Shown here piece by piece: positions 9,265-18,843 of a DNA stretch of 56,885 nt. Position numbers and translations under genes: made by a program. The notes beneath the pieces are model-generated. The model worked only from the letters and a program-made list of their open reading frames with translations, ran no database searches and had not been told where the DNA came from. This DNA comes from CAZMNY01 sp964567745 (GTDB taxonomy: Bacteria > Planctomycetota > Planctomycetia > Pirellulales > Pirellulaceae), in contig CAZMNY010000050.1 in NCBI GenBank assembly GCA_964567745.1, forward strand, positions 1 through 56,885, read 5' to 3'. Each line of letters starts with the position of its first letter. Position 1 is the stretch's first letter.

Positions 9265-10491
9265 CTAGTTCTTCTGCTTCGCGATCAAATCAGCCATCGA
9301 CGTTGCAAACGAATCTCCGAGTCTGACAAAGAAGGCACCGCTTCCGAGATAGTGATAGGGCCGATCGCTGCCCACCGTGTCCCACTCGTGATAATGTTTC
9401 GGCCAACCCTTCTTGAAGACCTCGTTCGAGAAAAGAGAGTATTCCGTGTAACTCTCGACAGCGACGACGTTGTCCTTGAACTCCGGCACCTTGGCGGCTT
9501 CTCGTTGGCCGAGGGAGACCTGGTTTTCCGCCACCTTCTCGGCCGTCATGCCTGTTCCCAAAACGCCGATGACAAAGGGCATTTGCGGCTCTTTGTATTC
9601 CTTGCGAACGTCTTTGACAAAGGAAATCATGTTGGCTTTGTAGTTGTCACGGAACGCGGGCGAGAACTGGTCGTTGAACCCTTGGAACCAGACAAACCCG
9701 GCGATCTTGTATCCAGCTTTTGCATCGTAGGCGGGATGATGTTCCTTCAGGTTCTCGAGTACCTGTTGGACGGCTTCATTCATCATTCGATAATTCAAGC
9801 CGACGTTCTTCTTTATCTCGTCCGCTTTGCCTCCCGACTTTTCTTTCTCGTTCAGTTCGTACTGGCCGGCCGACGGCGGTCGAAAATTGTAATGCAGTGA
9901 CTTGCCGCCCCAAGAAGTCTTGATCAACAGGATCGGCCCGTCGATTTTTTTCGCGATCGAGAGACCGAAGGCATATTCGGGTCCGATCTTTTTCGCATCA
10001 CCGCCATACCCCACGCCGAGCTTGCCAGCCTTCCTGTTGCGATCCGCGATCGAGTTGATATAGACCCGATTCGAGACGATGCAGGAGGAAGCAACGTTCT
10101 TTTTGTATGCTTCGTGGGCGTCTTTGAGCTTCTTCACCTTGGCTTCCAGCGCCGTCTTCTCCGGGCTCTCGCTCATGGCCTTTATCTTGTCATTGGAAAT
10201 ACCGCCGGTCAGCTCGTCGATCTCTCTTCCTAGTGTTAATTGTTTCTCCAGCGATTCATTGGAGAGCCCGCTGCCTTGCTCGAATACGAGTTCGACAAGC
10301 TCTCGGTCGCGAGCGCGATCTGAATGGTACAGGGTGGCGATCGTGTGGGCTCTTGCATGACCCACCATGTTCGACTGACCTGCGAGGATGAAAACCTTCA
10401 ACTGATCTCCGGCAACAGCCATATTGCCGATCGAAAATACCGAGGCCGCCACGGCCAAAAGGACATATCTCTTCATAGATCTGGCAGTCAT
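9265..10491 (-). CDS. Sialate O-acetylesterase-like (SASA/DUF303) hydrolase, exported
   Basis: 408 residues from ATG 10491, chosen because AGAAG lies about 10 nt upstream; ATG 10476 is possible and the longer frame to 10524 is unlikely. A Sec signal spans about residues 1-28. The SGNH-like catalytic blocks are GQSNMVG (38-44, nucleophile serine), IGPEYAFG (169-176) with TSWGGKSL shortly after, and FVWFQGFND (266-274). This fold removes O-acetyl groups from glycans, which fits the surrounding sulfatases. Residues 50-135 between the first two blocks are charged and helical and look like an insertion in the usual SASA domain. It may precede the minus-strand cytochrome pair in one transcript, although a 217-bp gap with hairpins makes this doubtful. 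Confidence 0.85.
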   Translation of the reverse strand: MTARSMKRYVLLAVAASVFSIGNMAVAGDQLKVFILAGQSNMVGHARAHTIATLYHSDRARDRELVELVFEQGSGLSNESLEKQLTLGREIDELTGGISNDKIKAMSESPEKTALEAKVKKLKDAHEAYKKNVASSCIVSNRVYINSIADRNRKAGKLGVGYGGDAKKIGPEYAFGLSIAKKIDGPILLIKTSWGGKSLHYNFRPPSAGQYELNEKEKSGGKADEIKKNVGLNYRMMNEAVQQVLENLKEHHPAYDAKAGYKIAGFVWFQGFNDQFSPAFRDNYKANMISFVKDVRKEYKEPQMPFVIGVLGTGMTAEKVAENQVSLGQREAAKVPEFKDNVVAVESYTEYSLFSNEVFKKGWPKHYHEWDTVGSDRPYHYLGSGAFFVRLGDSFATSMADLIAKQKN

Positions 10492-10828
10492 TGGTGGGTT
10501 CTTCTCGCGAGATGATTGGGTCAAATGGCCGGTAGAACCAACAGCGGTTCTCGGCCGAAGCGTTGCGTGCAGGGTCTGTTTTTACCAAATCCCGACGTCC
10601 AAGCGGAGGAATCAGAGGATGTATGGAGCAAAAAAGGCCGGCCTTCAATTGCCCGCGATCGTGCCGGATTGGCAAGCTTGTTGGCGAGCTTCCCGATTAG
10701 GCTAGCATGTGGTTGTCCCAAGAATGTGCTAAAAACGCTGTCGCAACACATCCTGGAAAATCACCCGATGCTGAGCATCCGGAAGGGAATGCCTTGAGAT
10801 GAGTGAGCGGTACCAATCTGGAGCAACC
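10492..10828. other. Divergent intergenic region
   Basis: 337 bp between the minus-strand esterase and the plus-strand cytochrome gene, so it must hold promoters for both directions. I see no clear promoter boxes, repeats or small genes. Short open frames here are poor and overlap on both strands. Confidence 0.5.
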
Positions 10829-13800
10829 ATGTTGTTTCTCGAGAGACTGTTGAACGGCTCTCTTATGACGCTGTTGCTCGCTTCCAATTTGTTGGCGCCG
10901 CGGGCGGTTCGAGCCGACGGTGCAACGGGTGCCGAGTATCTGACGGACGTGAAGCCGCTACTGCGTGACAAGTGTTTTTCGTGTCACGGCGCGCTGAAAC
11001 AAGAAGGCGGGTTGCGGCTGGACTCGGCGAGCCTGATCGCAAAGGGCGGTGACAGCGGACCGGCTTACGTTGCTGGATCTGTTGAGCAGAGCCTCATCCT
11101 TGAACGTGCTACCGATGACGACGACAGCCGAATGCCGCCCGCCGAGGAAGGCTCGCGACTCACTTCGGAAGAAATCGCCAAGCTCACCGAATGGATCAAG
11201 TCGGGAGCGGCCGCGCCGGCGGAGTCGATTCCCAAGCATCCTTCGCAGCACTGGTCTTTTCTGCCGCCCGTCCAAGCCGCTCCACCCAGCGTTTCGGCCG
11301 AATGGATTCGCGGCGACATCGATCGGTTCCTTGCCGCCGAGCACAAACGAGTGGGTGTGAATGCCGTCGGTGAGACGTCAAAGTCGATGCTGCTGCGGCG
11401 AGCGTCGCTGGCGCTGACCGGCCTTCCTCCGACACCCGCTGAACTGCGAACGTTCTTAGACGACAAGTCGGAGGCGGCATTCGAGAACGCACTCGACCGT
11501 CTCCTCGATAGCCCACGCTACGGTGAGCGTTGGGCTCGGCACTTTATGGATATTTGGCGGTACAGCGATCCCTCTGGCTACGGCAAGGAAATTCGCGACG
11601 GTCGCCAACACATCTGGCGATGGCGAGATTGGATTGTTGACTCGCTCAACGACGACAAAGGCTATGACCAGATGATCGTCGAGATGCTCGCCGCCGATGA
11701 ATTCTCACCCGAGGACCAGGACTCGTTGCGAGCGACTGGATTCCTAGCGCGCAACTGGTACAAGTTCAACCGAAACGTCTGGTTGGACAACATTGTCGAG
11801 CATTCCTCGAAGGCGTTTCTCGGACTGACCGTTAATTGTGCCCGCTGCCACGATCACAAGTACGACCCGTTCGATCAGCATGCTTACTATCGCATGCGAG
11901 CTATCTTTGAGACTCACGATGTTCGCGACGACACGCTCCTGCCAGCATCGGAATCCAATCCGGTTAGCGGCAAGCTTGTCCGGACGTACGATGCTCATCT
12001 CGATCGCCAGACATTTCCGTTCGTTCAGGGCAATGAGAATCGTCCAGACAAAGACAGTCCGTTGCCGCCTGGCCTTCCGAAATTATTGGGCGAGCTGACG
12101 GTTGAACCGGTGACGCTTCCTGTCACTGTGTGGTATCCCGCTTTGCGTAAGGAGAGCCGCGTTGCGGCGCTGAATGCGGCGCGAGCGAAATTGAGCGCGG
12201 CCGAATCCGCAGTTGAAAACGCTCGAACAACGTTGCTCAATGCACAGAAAAAACTGGCCGACTACGTCGAGCCGAAGGACGGCATCGGCGAACCCAACGG
12301 AAACGACAAACCGAAAGCCGCTCCGACGACTGGCAAGACCGTGCTGGCCGATAATTTTTCGACGTTGAACCTCGAGCAGTGGAAAGTCGAAAGCGGAAAA
12401 TGGTCGGCGAAGGACGGACGGCTGGTCCAGTCGATCGGCGCGACGACACAGCACCGTCTGGTGTCGCTGGTCGATCACCCGAGTGATTTTCGCGCAACGC
12501 TGCGTCTGCGGATAACCGGCGGCGAGACTTACAAGTCGGTGGGCCTCGGATTTGACGGCCACGGACTGGCGATGAACGCAGTTTATCTTTCCGTTTCCGG
12601 TCCCAAGGTGCAGTTCACCAACCAAGGCAGCGATGGCCGCTGGCAATACCCGGCGAAGGGCATGTCGCCGCACTCAATTCAAGTTGGACAGGACTACGTG
12701 CTTGAGCTGGTCGTGAAGGACCAGTTGCTCAACGTGCTGATCGATGGCGATTTGAAAGTCGCTTACAACTTGCCCAAGCGGCGAGCCGGCAAGATCTCAG
12801 TCTGGGCTTTCTCCGCCACCGCGGAATTCGACCAGCTCGACGTGACAACGTTGCCGCTCGGAACCGTGCTTGAGCCGGCCACTGGAGGCCAAACGCCGCC
12901 GCCTATGCGACTAACGCGAAAAGACTTCGAGTTGGCTCTAAAAGTTGCGGAAGCAAATCAGTCGGTTGCGGATGCAAAGCGGCGAGCGGCTCAATCTGGT
13001 CTCGCGGAACTGGAAGCTCGCACAGCTGCCGAGATGGTGAAATACGGACTCGCTTCGGGCGAATTGAACTCACTAGCAAAAGCTGCGGGCCGGGCGACGC
13101 GTGAACACGCAATCGACCAACTGGCTGAACAGATCGCGGAAGAGGCGTTGAAGATCGAGCAGGCGAAGCAGAAACAACAGCACGCCTCTGCGCCCGCGCG
13201 GGCGAAGGCGTCATCGGAAGCTCAGGCGGCGGAAAAAAAGCGCAACGCTCTTCAGAAGAATTTAGACACCGCGAAGTCACAGCTCGAGAATGGTTCGCCG
13301 AATTACGCTCCGATTGCGCCTCAGCATCCCAAAACCAGTTCCGGTAGGCGGCTTGCTTATGCGCGTTGGATCGCCGACCGCAAGAATCCGCTTACGGCCA
13401 GAGTCCTCGTCAATCATGTCTGGCTGCGGCACTTCGACGCGCCGCTCGTCGAACGGACGTTCGATTTTGGCTTGCGCTCAGAGCAACCTCGCCAGGCCGA
13501 ACTGTTGGACTGGCTGGCTGTGCAATTCATGGAAGACGGCTGGAGTCTGAAGCAGCTTCACAAGCGAATTCTGCTGTCGGGCATTTATCGACGGAGCTCG
13601 TCGTCGGCTGCAGCTTCCGCTGAAACTCGATCAGTCGATCCGGACAATCTGACATTGTGGCGGATGAACGCTCGCCGAATGGAAGCGGAAGTCGTGCGAG
13701 ATAGCGTCCTCTCTCTTGGAAACAGCCTCGACTTGACCCCAGGCGGCCCCCCGGTCGAGCACACGCAGGGACAGACGGTATTGCGCCGCAGCCTCTATTT

Positions 13801-14146
13801 TCGTCAGGACAAGGAGCGGCAGATGACGTTCCTGAGTCTGTTCGATGGAGCGAAGGTAAACGAGTGCTATGAGCGAAAGTCGACAGTGGCGCCACAGCAG
13901 GCTCTGGCGATGTTCAACAGTAGCATCGCAGCAAGCCAGGCTCGCAAGATAGCCGAGCGCCTCAACACTCTTGAAGGAAGCAAGTTGGTTACTGCTCTCT
14001 TTGAACATGTGTTGTGCCGGGACCCGACTCCCAAAGAGCGGGCCGAATGCGTTCAGTTTCTCGCCGAATTCAAAGGCAGCGTGGAATCGCGGCGTCAGCT
14101 GGCGCTCGTGCTTTTGAACCACAACGATTTCGTCACGATTCGGTGA
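10829..14146 (+). CDS. Planctomycete cytochrome PSCyt1-DUF1549-DUF1553 with LamG/DUF1080-like insert
   Basis: 1105 residues. ATG 10829 is preferred over ATG 10799 because GGAG sits 6 nt upstream and the Sec signal then begins MLFLERLL. The first heme motif is CFSCH (49-53) in PSCyt1. DUF1549 ends in CARCH (337-341) followed by DHKYDP. Coiled-coil-like stretches (about 448-475 and 700-820) flank a concanavalin/LamG-like beta-sandwich (about 505-680) that resembles the DUF1080 glycosidase-type domain (VLADNFSTLNLEQW, then SVGLGFDGHG). DUF1553 closes the protein. The coiled-coil flanks could project the sandwich away from the core. It is paired with the DUF1501 gene 39 bp downstream. Confidence 0.9.
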   Translation: MLFLERLLNGSLMTLLLASNLLAPRAVRADGATGAEYLTDVKPLLRDKCFSCHGALKQEGGLRLDSASLIAKGGDSGPAYVAGSVEQSLILERATDDDDSRMPPAEEGSRLTSEEIAKLTEWIKSGAAAPAESIPKHPSQHWSFLPPVQAAPPSVSAEWIRGDIDRFLAAEHKRVGVNAVGETSKSMLLRRASLALTGLPPTPAELRTFLDDKSEAAFENALDRLLDSPRYGERWARHFMDIWRYSDPSGYGKEIRDGRQHIWRWRDWIVDSLNDDKGYDQMIVEMLAADEFSPEDQDSLRATGFLARNWYKFNRNVWLDNIVEHSSKAFLGLTVNCARCHDHKYDPFDQHAYYRMRAIFETHDVRDDTLLPASESNPVSGKLVRTYDAHLDRQTFPFVQGNENRPDKDSPLPPGLPKLLGELTVEPVTLPVTVWYPALRKESRVAALNAARAKLSAAESAVENARTTLLNAQKKLADYVEPKDGIGEPNGNDKPKAAPTTGKTVLADNFSTLNLEQWKVESGKWSAKDGRLVQSIGATTQHRLVSLVDHPSDFRATLRLRITGGETYKSVGLGFDGHGLAMNAVYLSVSGPKVQFTNQGSDGRWQYPAKGMSPHSIQVGQDYVLELVVKDQLLNVLIDGDLKVAYNLPKRRAGKISVWAFSATAEFDQLDVTTLPLGTVLEPATGGQTPPPMRLTRKDFELALKVAEANQSVADAKRRAAQSGLAELEARTAAEMVKYGLASGELNSLAKAAGRATREHAIDQLAEQIAEEALKIEQAKQKQQHASAPARAKASSEAQAAEKKRNALQKNLDTAKSQLENGSPNYAPIAPQHPKTSSGRRLAYARWIADRKNPLTARVLVNHVWLRHFDAPLVERTFDFGLRSEQPRQAELLDWLAVQFMEDGWSLKQLHKRILLSGIYRRSSSSAAASAETRSVDPDNLTLWRMNARRMEAEVVRDSVLSLGNSLDLTPGGPPVEHTQGQTVLRRSLYFRQDKERQMTFLSLFDGAKVNECYERKSTVAPQQALAMFNSSIAASQARKIAERLNTLEGSKLVTALFEHVLCRDPTPKERAECVQFLAEFKGSVESRRQLALVLLNHNDFVTIR

Positions 14147-14185
14147 AACCACGGAGCTCAACTTAAGAGTCCGAAAGTAAACGTC

Positions 14186-15643
14186 ATGAGCAAATCAGCA
14201 AGCCCTCGGCGACAGTTTCTCTCCGACCTCGGAACAGGCTTCACTTCCCTGGCCCTGGGAGCAATGCTCCAGCGCGACGGTTTTGGCGCGGACTCCAACT
14301 GGGCGCCGCCCAATGGCCTCGCCCATTTCGCTCCTAAGGCGAAGAGTGTGATTTGGTTGTTCATGGCGGGAGGTGTGAGCCAGGCAGAGACGTTCGATCC
14401 CAAACCCGAACTGACGAAGTATGGCGGCAAGACAATTCCTAACACGCCCTACGCAAGCGTGCTGGAATCGCCATACATTAAGAATCGCATTGAGTTAGTG
14501 AAGGGCGACGCCAACGGGAAGATCTACGACAAACTGTATCCACTGCAGGTCGGCTTTCGAAAACATGGCGAGAGCGGCATTGAGGTCAGCGATTGGCTTC
14601 CGCACTTGTCGGAGTGCGTCGATGACATGGCGATCGTGCGGTCGATGTGGACTACGGCCAGCAACCACGACGCTCAGCTGCAGTTTCATACCGGTCGCAA
14701 TCGTTTCGATGGATTTTTTCCGACGATTGGATCCTGGGTCCATTATGGGCTCGGTTCGCTGAACGACAGTTTGCCGCAGTTCATCGTGATGGGGAACAAG
14801 ATCGGAGATTGTTGTGGAGGCAAGGCGACCGAAGGAGCGGACTACCTGGGACCCGAACACGATGGCGTCACGTTGTCGGTCGATCCAAAGAACCCGCTGC
14901 CGTTCGCGATTCCGGCGGAAGGTGCCGGCTCGGTCGAGCGGTTGCGAGCGCAAAAGTTGCTCGGTCGCCTCAACCGGCTCGCCGCAGACGATTACCCTCA
15001 CGATTCTGCATTGGCGGCCCGCATCAAGTCGTACGAACTCGCCTTCCGAATGCAGACCGCTGTGCCCGACGTCGTCAATTCGGCAGGCGAAACGAAGGCG
15101 ACTCACAAGCTGTATGGGACAGCCGGCGGCCCGACGCAATCATTTGGTCGGCTTTGTCTCACGGCGCGCCGTTTAGTCGAGCGCGGAGTTCGATTTATCC
15201 AGATTTACCACGGCGGTGGCGGGGCCGGCGCCTGGGATGCTCACAGCAATCTGCAGACGAATCACGCGAAGAACTGCCTTCAAATCGATCAACCGATCGC
15301 GGCCCTGCTAAAGGATCTCAAACAGCGAGGACTACTGGACGAGACACTTGTCGTCTGGGGCTCCGAATTCGGTAGGACGCCTGGCGGGCAAGGTTCGAAT
15401 GGGCGAGGACACCACAACTTTGGCTTCTCTGTCTGGATGGCCGGCGGCGGCATCAAAGGGGGAACCATTCACGGCGCCACCGACGAGCTCGGCTTTCACG
15501 CGGTCGAGGACCGACATTACGTCACCGACATCCATGCGACCGTCATGAAGCAACTCGGTCTCGACCCGCGCCGGCTCGAAGTTCCCGGCCGGAAACGGCT
15601 GGAAGTCGACTACGGCCACCCCATCGATGACATCATCGCCTAA
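14186..15643 (+). CDS. DUF1501 protein, Tat-exported
   Basis: 485 residues with an N-terminal PRRQFLSDLGTGFTSLALG twin-arginine-type signal. Family blocks present: FMAGGVSQAETFDPKP, YGLGSLNDSLPQF, VERGVRFIQIYHGG, VWGSEFGRTPGGQ, GRGHHNFGFSVWMAGGG and a C-terminal ATVMKQLGLDPRRLEVPG. The usual GRDHH is GRGHH here, a change next to likely metal-binding histidines. It directly follows its cytochrome partner and is probably cotranscribed. The sequence ends GHPIDDIIA, matching the tails of its paralogues in the window. Confidence 0.9.
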   Translation: MSKSASPRRQFLSDLGTGFTSLALGAMLQRDGFGADSNWAPPNGLAHFAPKAKSVIWLFMAGGVSQAETFDPKPELTKYGGKTIPNTPYASVLESPYIKNRIELVKGDANGKIYDKLYPLQVGFRKHGESGIEVSDWLPHLSECVDDMAIVRSMWTTASNHDAQLQFHTGRNRFDGFFPTIGSWVHYGLGSLNDSLPQFIVMGNKIGDCCGGKATEGADYLGPEHDGVTLSVDPKNPLPFAIPAEGAGSVERLRAQKLLGRLNRLAADDYPHDSALAARIKSYELAFRMQTAVPDVVNSAGETKATHKLYGTAGGPTQSFGRLCLTARRLVERGVRFIQIYHGGGGAGAWDAHSNLQTNHAKNCLQIDQPIAALLKDLKQRGLLDETLVVWGSEFGRTPGGQGSNGRGHHNFGFSVWMAGGGIKGGTIHGATDELGFHAVEDRHYVTDIHATVMKQLGLDPRRLEVPGRKRLEVDYGHPIDDIIA

Positions 15644-15655
15644 CGCGCCCATCAC

Positions 15656-15692
15656 GCTCCACTGCGTAGCTACGGTCACCAGACCGTGGAGC
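15656..15692. terminator. Hairpin between convergent genes
   Basis: ACGGTC (15672-15677) and GACCGT (15682-15687) pair perfectly around ACCA. An outer GCTCCA (15656-15661) and TGGAGC (15687-15692) also match, sharing one base with the inner arm, so the two stems cannot form fully at the same time. It lies between a plus-strand DUF1501 gene and a minus-strand sulfatase that both end here, as expected for a bidirectional terminator. The motif also resembles intergenic repeats I recall from related planctomycetes. Confidence 0.45.
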
Positions 15693-15725
15693 ATCGCCAA
15701 TCAACTTCGCACCCGCAGTAGCAAG

Positions 15726-17216
15726 TTACTTTCGCGGCCGCCTCTTTCGAGGCGTTGGAACGGGCGGCTTCGAGGGTCGCGGCTCAATCGGATCGAAGAA
15801 CCGCATGTTCTTGCCGACGCGGTCGAAGTCGCCGAGGTCGTCGCGCATCGAATCGGCGAGCGCGAGCAGGCGTTTGACGACGCCGGGATGCTCGCCCGCT
15901 AAGTTGGTCGTCTCGCCAATGTTATTCTCAAGGTCGACCAGAAACGGTTTCTCGAATCCGATGCGATCGGCCGGACCGATGTGGCGGTTGTTGCTGAACG
16001 GCGCCGCTCCGATGGGCTGAGCGTCTCGCGGTAAATGCAGCTTCCAGCGTCCTTGCCGCACGGCCTGCAAATGAACTCGCAAGTAGTAATAAAACGCCTT
16101 GTCGGAGTTGGCCTCGTCGAATTGACCGTGGAACAGGTGGCTGATGTCTTCGCCGTCGATGACTCGATCCTTGGGCGGCTCGGTGCCGGCAAGCGCGGCG
16201 AAAGTAGGCAATACGTCCAGCGTGCTGGCCAGCTTGTCGCACGTGGTGTTCTTCGGCACTCGGCCAGGGCCCCAGAGAATCGTGGGAACGCGAACGCCCC
16301 CTTCGAACGTGGAAACTTTGCCACTTCGCAGTTGGCCCGCGGAGCCGCCGTGATCGGAAGGCAGATGGCCATCGGCATGGTCCTTGTTCTTGATCAGCCA
16401 AGGACCATTGTCGCTGGTAAACAGCACGTACGTGTTGTTCTCAACGCCCAACTCTTGGATGGCGTCGAGGATACGCCCTACGTTGAAGTCGAGCTCTTCG
16501 ATCACGTCTCCGTACAGCCCGCGCTTACTCTGCCCTTTGAATTGCCCAGACGCGGCCAATCTCGTATGGGGCATGGTGTGAGGCAGATAGACAAAGAACG
16601 GCTCATCTTTATTCCTCTGCATGAATCCGATGGCTTCGTCCGTGTACCGCTTCGTCAACGTCGCCATGTCCGACTTTGGTTCAATCAACTTGTCGTTGCG
16701 ATACAGGTTGGCCACGCTGTCGTTACTGGTCGGCGTGCCATAGAAGTAATCGAAGCCTTGATGGGTCGGGAAGAGGTCGATGTGAAAATCTCGCTGTGAG
16801 TGTTTCGCGAGGTCCCACTTGCCGAAGCACGCCGTGGCGTAACCCTGTTCCTTGAGCAGCTCGGCGACGGTGATCTCCTTGCTGTGCAGTATGGGGTGAA
16901 CCTGCTTGACGTTGCCGCGTTCGGCAACTCGCAACGGATAGCAACCTGTCATGATTGCCGCCCGTGAGGGACCGCAGACGGGCTGTGCGTAGAAGCTGGT
17001 GAACTTCATGCCTTCAGCGGCCATCGCGTCGAGGCGTGGCGTTCGAAGATCCGGAGACCCAAAGCAGCCGACGTCGCCATAGCCTTGATCGTCGGTGAAG
17101 ATGACAACAAAGTTGGGTTTCGTCGGTTGTTGCGCATGAAGCGATCCCGCGAGAAGCAGCAGGATCGCCAACGGAAATCGTTTTCTCGTCGGCACGTTCA
17201 TTCGGAAGTCATCCAT
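15726..17216 (-). CDS. Sulfatase (arylsulfatase A-like), exported
   Basis: 496 residues with a Sec signal ending LLAGSLHAQ (about residue 29). FTDDQGYGD (40-48) supplies metal ligands. The formylglycine motif is C81-G-P-S-R85, followed by AAIMTG. GKWDLA stands where most family members have KWHL, so the usual histidine is aspartate here. SDNG, a lysine in RSGKVSTFEGG and a C-terminal basic tail (RKRRPRK) are also present. It is the last of four minus-strand sulfatase genes, 24 bp after the next one, so these two are likely cotranscribed. ATG 17201 is an alternative start. Confidence 0.9.
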   Translation of the reverse strand: MDDFRMNVPTRKRFPLAILLLLAGSLHAQQPTKPNFVVIFTDDQGYGDVGCFGSPDLRTPRLDAMAAEGMKFTSFYAQPVCGPSRAAIMTGCYPLRVAERGNVKQVHPILHSKEITVAELLKEQGYATACFGKWDLAKHSQRDFHIDLFPTHQGFDYFYGTPTSNDSVANLYRNDKLIEPKSDMATLTKRYTDEAIGFMQRNKDEPFFVYLPHTMPHTRLAASGQFKGQSKRGLYGDVIEELDFNVGRILDAIQELGVENNTYVLFTSDNGPWLIKNKDHADGHLPSDHGGSAGQLRSGKVSTFEGGVRVPTILWGPGRVPKNTTCDKLASTLDVLPTFAALAGTEPPKDRVIDGEDISHLFHGQFDEANSDKAFYYYLRVHLQAVRQGRWKLHLPRDAQPIGAAPFSNNRHIGPADRIGFEKPFLVDLENNIGETTNLAGEHPGVVKRLLALADSMRDDLGDFDRVGKNMRFFDPIEPRPSKPPVPTPRKRRPRK

Positions 17217-17240
17217 CGGAACCTGGTCTATTGGCGGCGA

Positions 17241-18641
17241 TTACTTCTTGCCCTTCTTTTGGGGCTTCTTCAGTTGTGCCCGTGCTTCTTTGCTGACGCT
17301 TGAGAGGCGAGTCTTTGCCAGTCGTGACAGCGTGGCCTCAAATTGTTGCTTGACGGATCGCTCCGAATCGGACAGCGCCGAGTTCTCAAGTTTCTCGCCG
17401 TCAAACGATCCCAGGTAGCGAGTCAGCTTGGCGTTGCTGCCGTCGGTCTTGGCCACGAGCGAATACTGTTTGTTGCGAACCATGACTTGGCCTCGGTACC
17501 AAATGTAGATCCACTCCTTCTTGCGTTTACTGGAGTCGTCGCGAAGTACTGGGATAATGCTGGCACCGTCGCCCGGATACTTGGTTGGCAAGTTGGCGCC
17601 CGTCGCTTCGCAAAGCGTCGGCATTATGTCGCAAAACTCAACAAGCTCATCAACAACTCGGCCTGGCTTCTTGATTCCGGCTGGCCAGCTGGCGATGAGC
17701 GGGACGCGAGTTCCCTCGTCGGTCATACTGCCCTTGCCGCCGACGACCTTCGTGCCATTCCACGGCGTGACGATCGGTTTGTCGGTGCCGTTGTCCCCGG
17801 TGAAAATCAGCAAGGTGTTGTCGCGAACGCCAGACTTTTCGAGCTGCGCAACAATCTGTCCGACGGCTTTGTCGGCATAGGCAACCATATCGCGAAAGTG
17901 CCGCTGCGGATCGTTGCGATCGCCTTTGTAGGTAGTCGAGCCGAGCCGCTTCGGATCCCAGTCGGTGGAATCGGGCGTCGGATCAAACGGGCAGTGGGTG
18001 AGGATCATTGGGTAATAAACAAGAAACGGGTGTTCCTTGTTGCTATCGATGAAGTCGCAGATGAAGTCGGTGCAAACCTGCGGCCCGTACTCGCCATTGA
18101 CGTAGTCCTTTTCCACACCGTTAACCTCGAGAAGCGGATTGACAAATCGTCGATCGATCCGCTTACCGTTCCCCTTCGACCGTCCAGTACGAGTGTGTTG
18201 CCAAAGGCAAGACTGTTCGAAGCCGAAATGTTGCGGCGAGTCGGTTTGTTTGCCGAGTTGCCACTTGCCTGCGATGCAGGTCGCATACCCGGCCGACTTC
18301 AGTTGGTGAGCAAACGTCGTTTGACCGCGATCAAGCATGCCGAACTTGATGTAGTTCCGGACGTTGTATTGCCCGGTCATGATTTTGGCTCGCGACGGCG
18401 TGCAGATCGGGTTGGAGAAACAGTTGGTGAAACGAACGCCTTGTGCGGCGAGCCGATCCAGATTCGGCGACTTGCAGGATTCACTGCCGTTGACCGACAA
18501 CGCTTCATAGCCCATGTCGTCAGCCATGATCAAAATGACGTTGGGCTTCTCGGCGGCATGTAGCTGAATGGGCCTCGCTACGGCTGCGACGACGAGTGCA
18601 GTCAGGACGATCAGCGGCAAATGGTCTGTACGCTTCATCAT
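17241..18641 (-). CDS. Sulfatase, exported
   Basis: 466 residues from ATG 18641, chosen because AAGGAAAG lies directly upstream; the longer frame to 18671 only adds a non-signal-like leader. The Sec signal ends QLHAAE. MADDMGYE holds the metal ligands. The formylglycine motif is C80-T-P-S-R84, followed by AKIMTG. GKWQLG replaces KWHLG, and TGDNGTD replaces SDNG, an uncommon but tolerated variation. The lysine of VGGKGSMTDEG is present. The C-terminus is lysine-rich (QLKKPQKKGKK). The gap to the downstream sulfatase gene is 24 bp. Confidence 0.88.
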   Translation of the reverse strand: MMKRTDHLPLIVLTALVVAAVARPIQLHAAEKPNVILIMADDMGYEALSVNGSESCKSPNLDRLAAQGVRFTNCFSNPICTPSRAKIMTGQYNVRNYIKFGMLDRGQTTFAHQLKSAGYATCIAGKWQLGKQTDSPQHFGFEQSCLWQHTRTGRSKGNGKRIDRRFVNPLLEVNGVEKDYVNGEYGPQVCTDFICDFIDSNKEHPFLVYYPMILTHCPFDPTPDSTDWDPKRLGSTTYKGDRNDPQRHFRDMVAYADKAVGQIVAQLEKSGVRDNTLLIFTGDNGTDKPIVTPWNGTKVVGGKGSMTDEGTRVPLIASWPAGIKKPGRVVDELVEFCDIMPTLCEATGANLPTKYPGDGASIIPVLRDDSSKRKKEWIYIWYRGQVMVRNKQYSLVAKTDGSNAKLTRYLGSFDGEKLENSALSDSERSVKQQFEATLSRLAKTRLSSVSKEARAQLKKPQKKGKK

Positions 18642-18694
18642 TTCTTTCCTTGGCGGGTTAACCCACGGCATCGTTTCATCGCTTTCCCGGGAGC

Positions 18695-18843
18695 ATGTTT
18701 GGTCGTATCGCCTTCGCGTGGCCCGACCACATGATGATCTATGAACCCGCTGACTTCAATCTCGACGCAAACGACGAGGTTTACGGCACCGAGATAAACG
18801 TGGCCGCCATTTGTATTGGCGGACACAGCAATCGCACGCGGAC
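18695..18843 (+). other. Coding-like stretch, unassigned
   Basis: Between two minus-strand sulfatase genes, the plus strand has an open frame from ATG 18695 with strong G/C preference at third codon positions, reading MFGRIAFAWPDHMMIYEP and onward. It then runs antisense into the 3' end of the neighbouring sulfatase gene. I do not recognise a family. It could be a remnant of a displaced gene or simply chance. Confidence 0.25.

Noticed and set aside
17343..18563. Plus-strand open frame of 406 codons
   Set aside because: Exactly antisense to the sulfatase at 17241-18641, with no family resemblance; it follows from G/C-rich codon bias.
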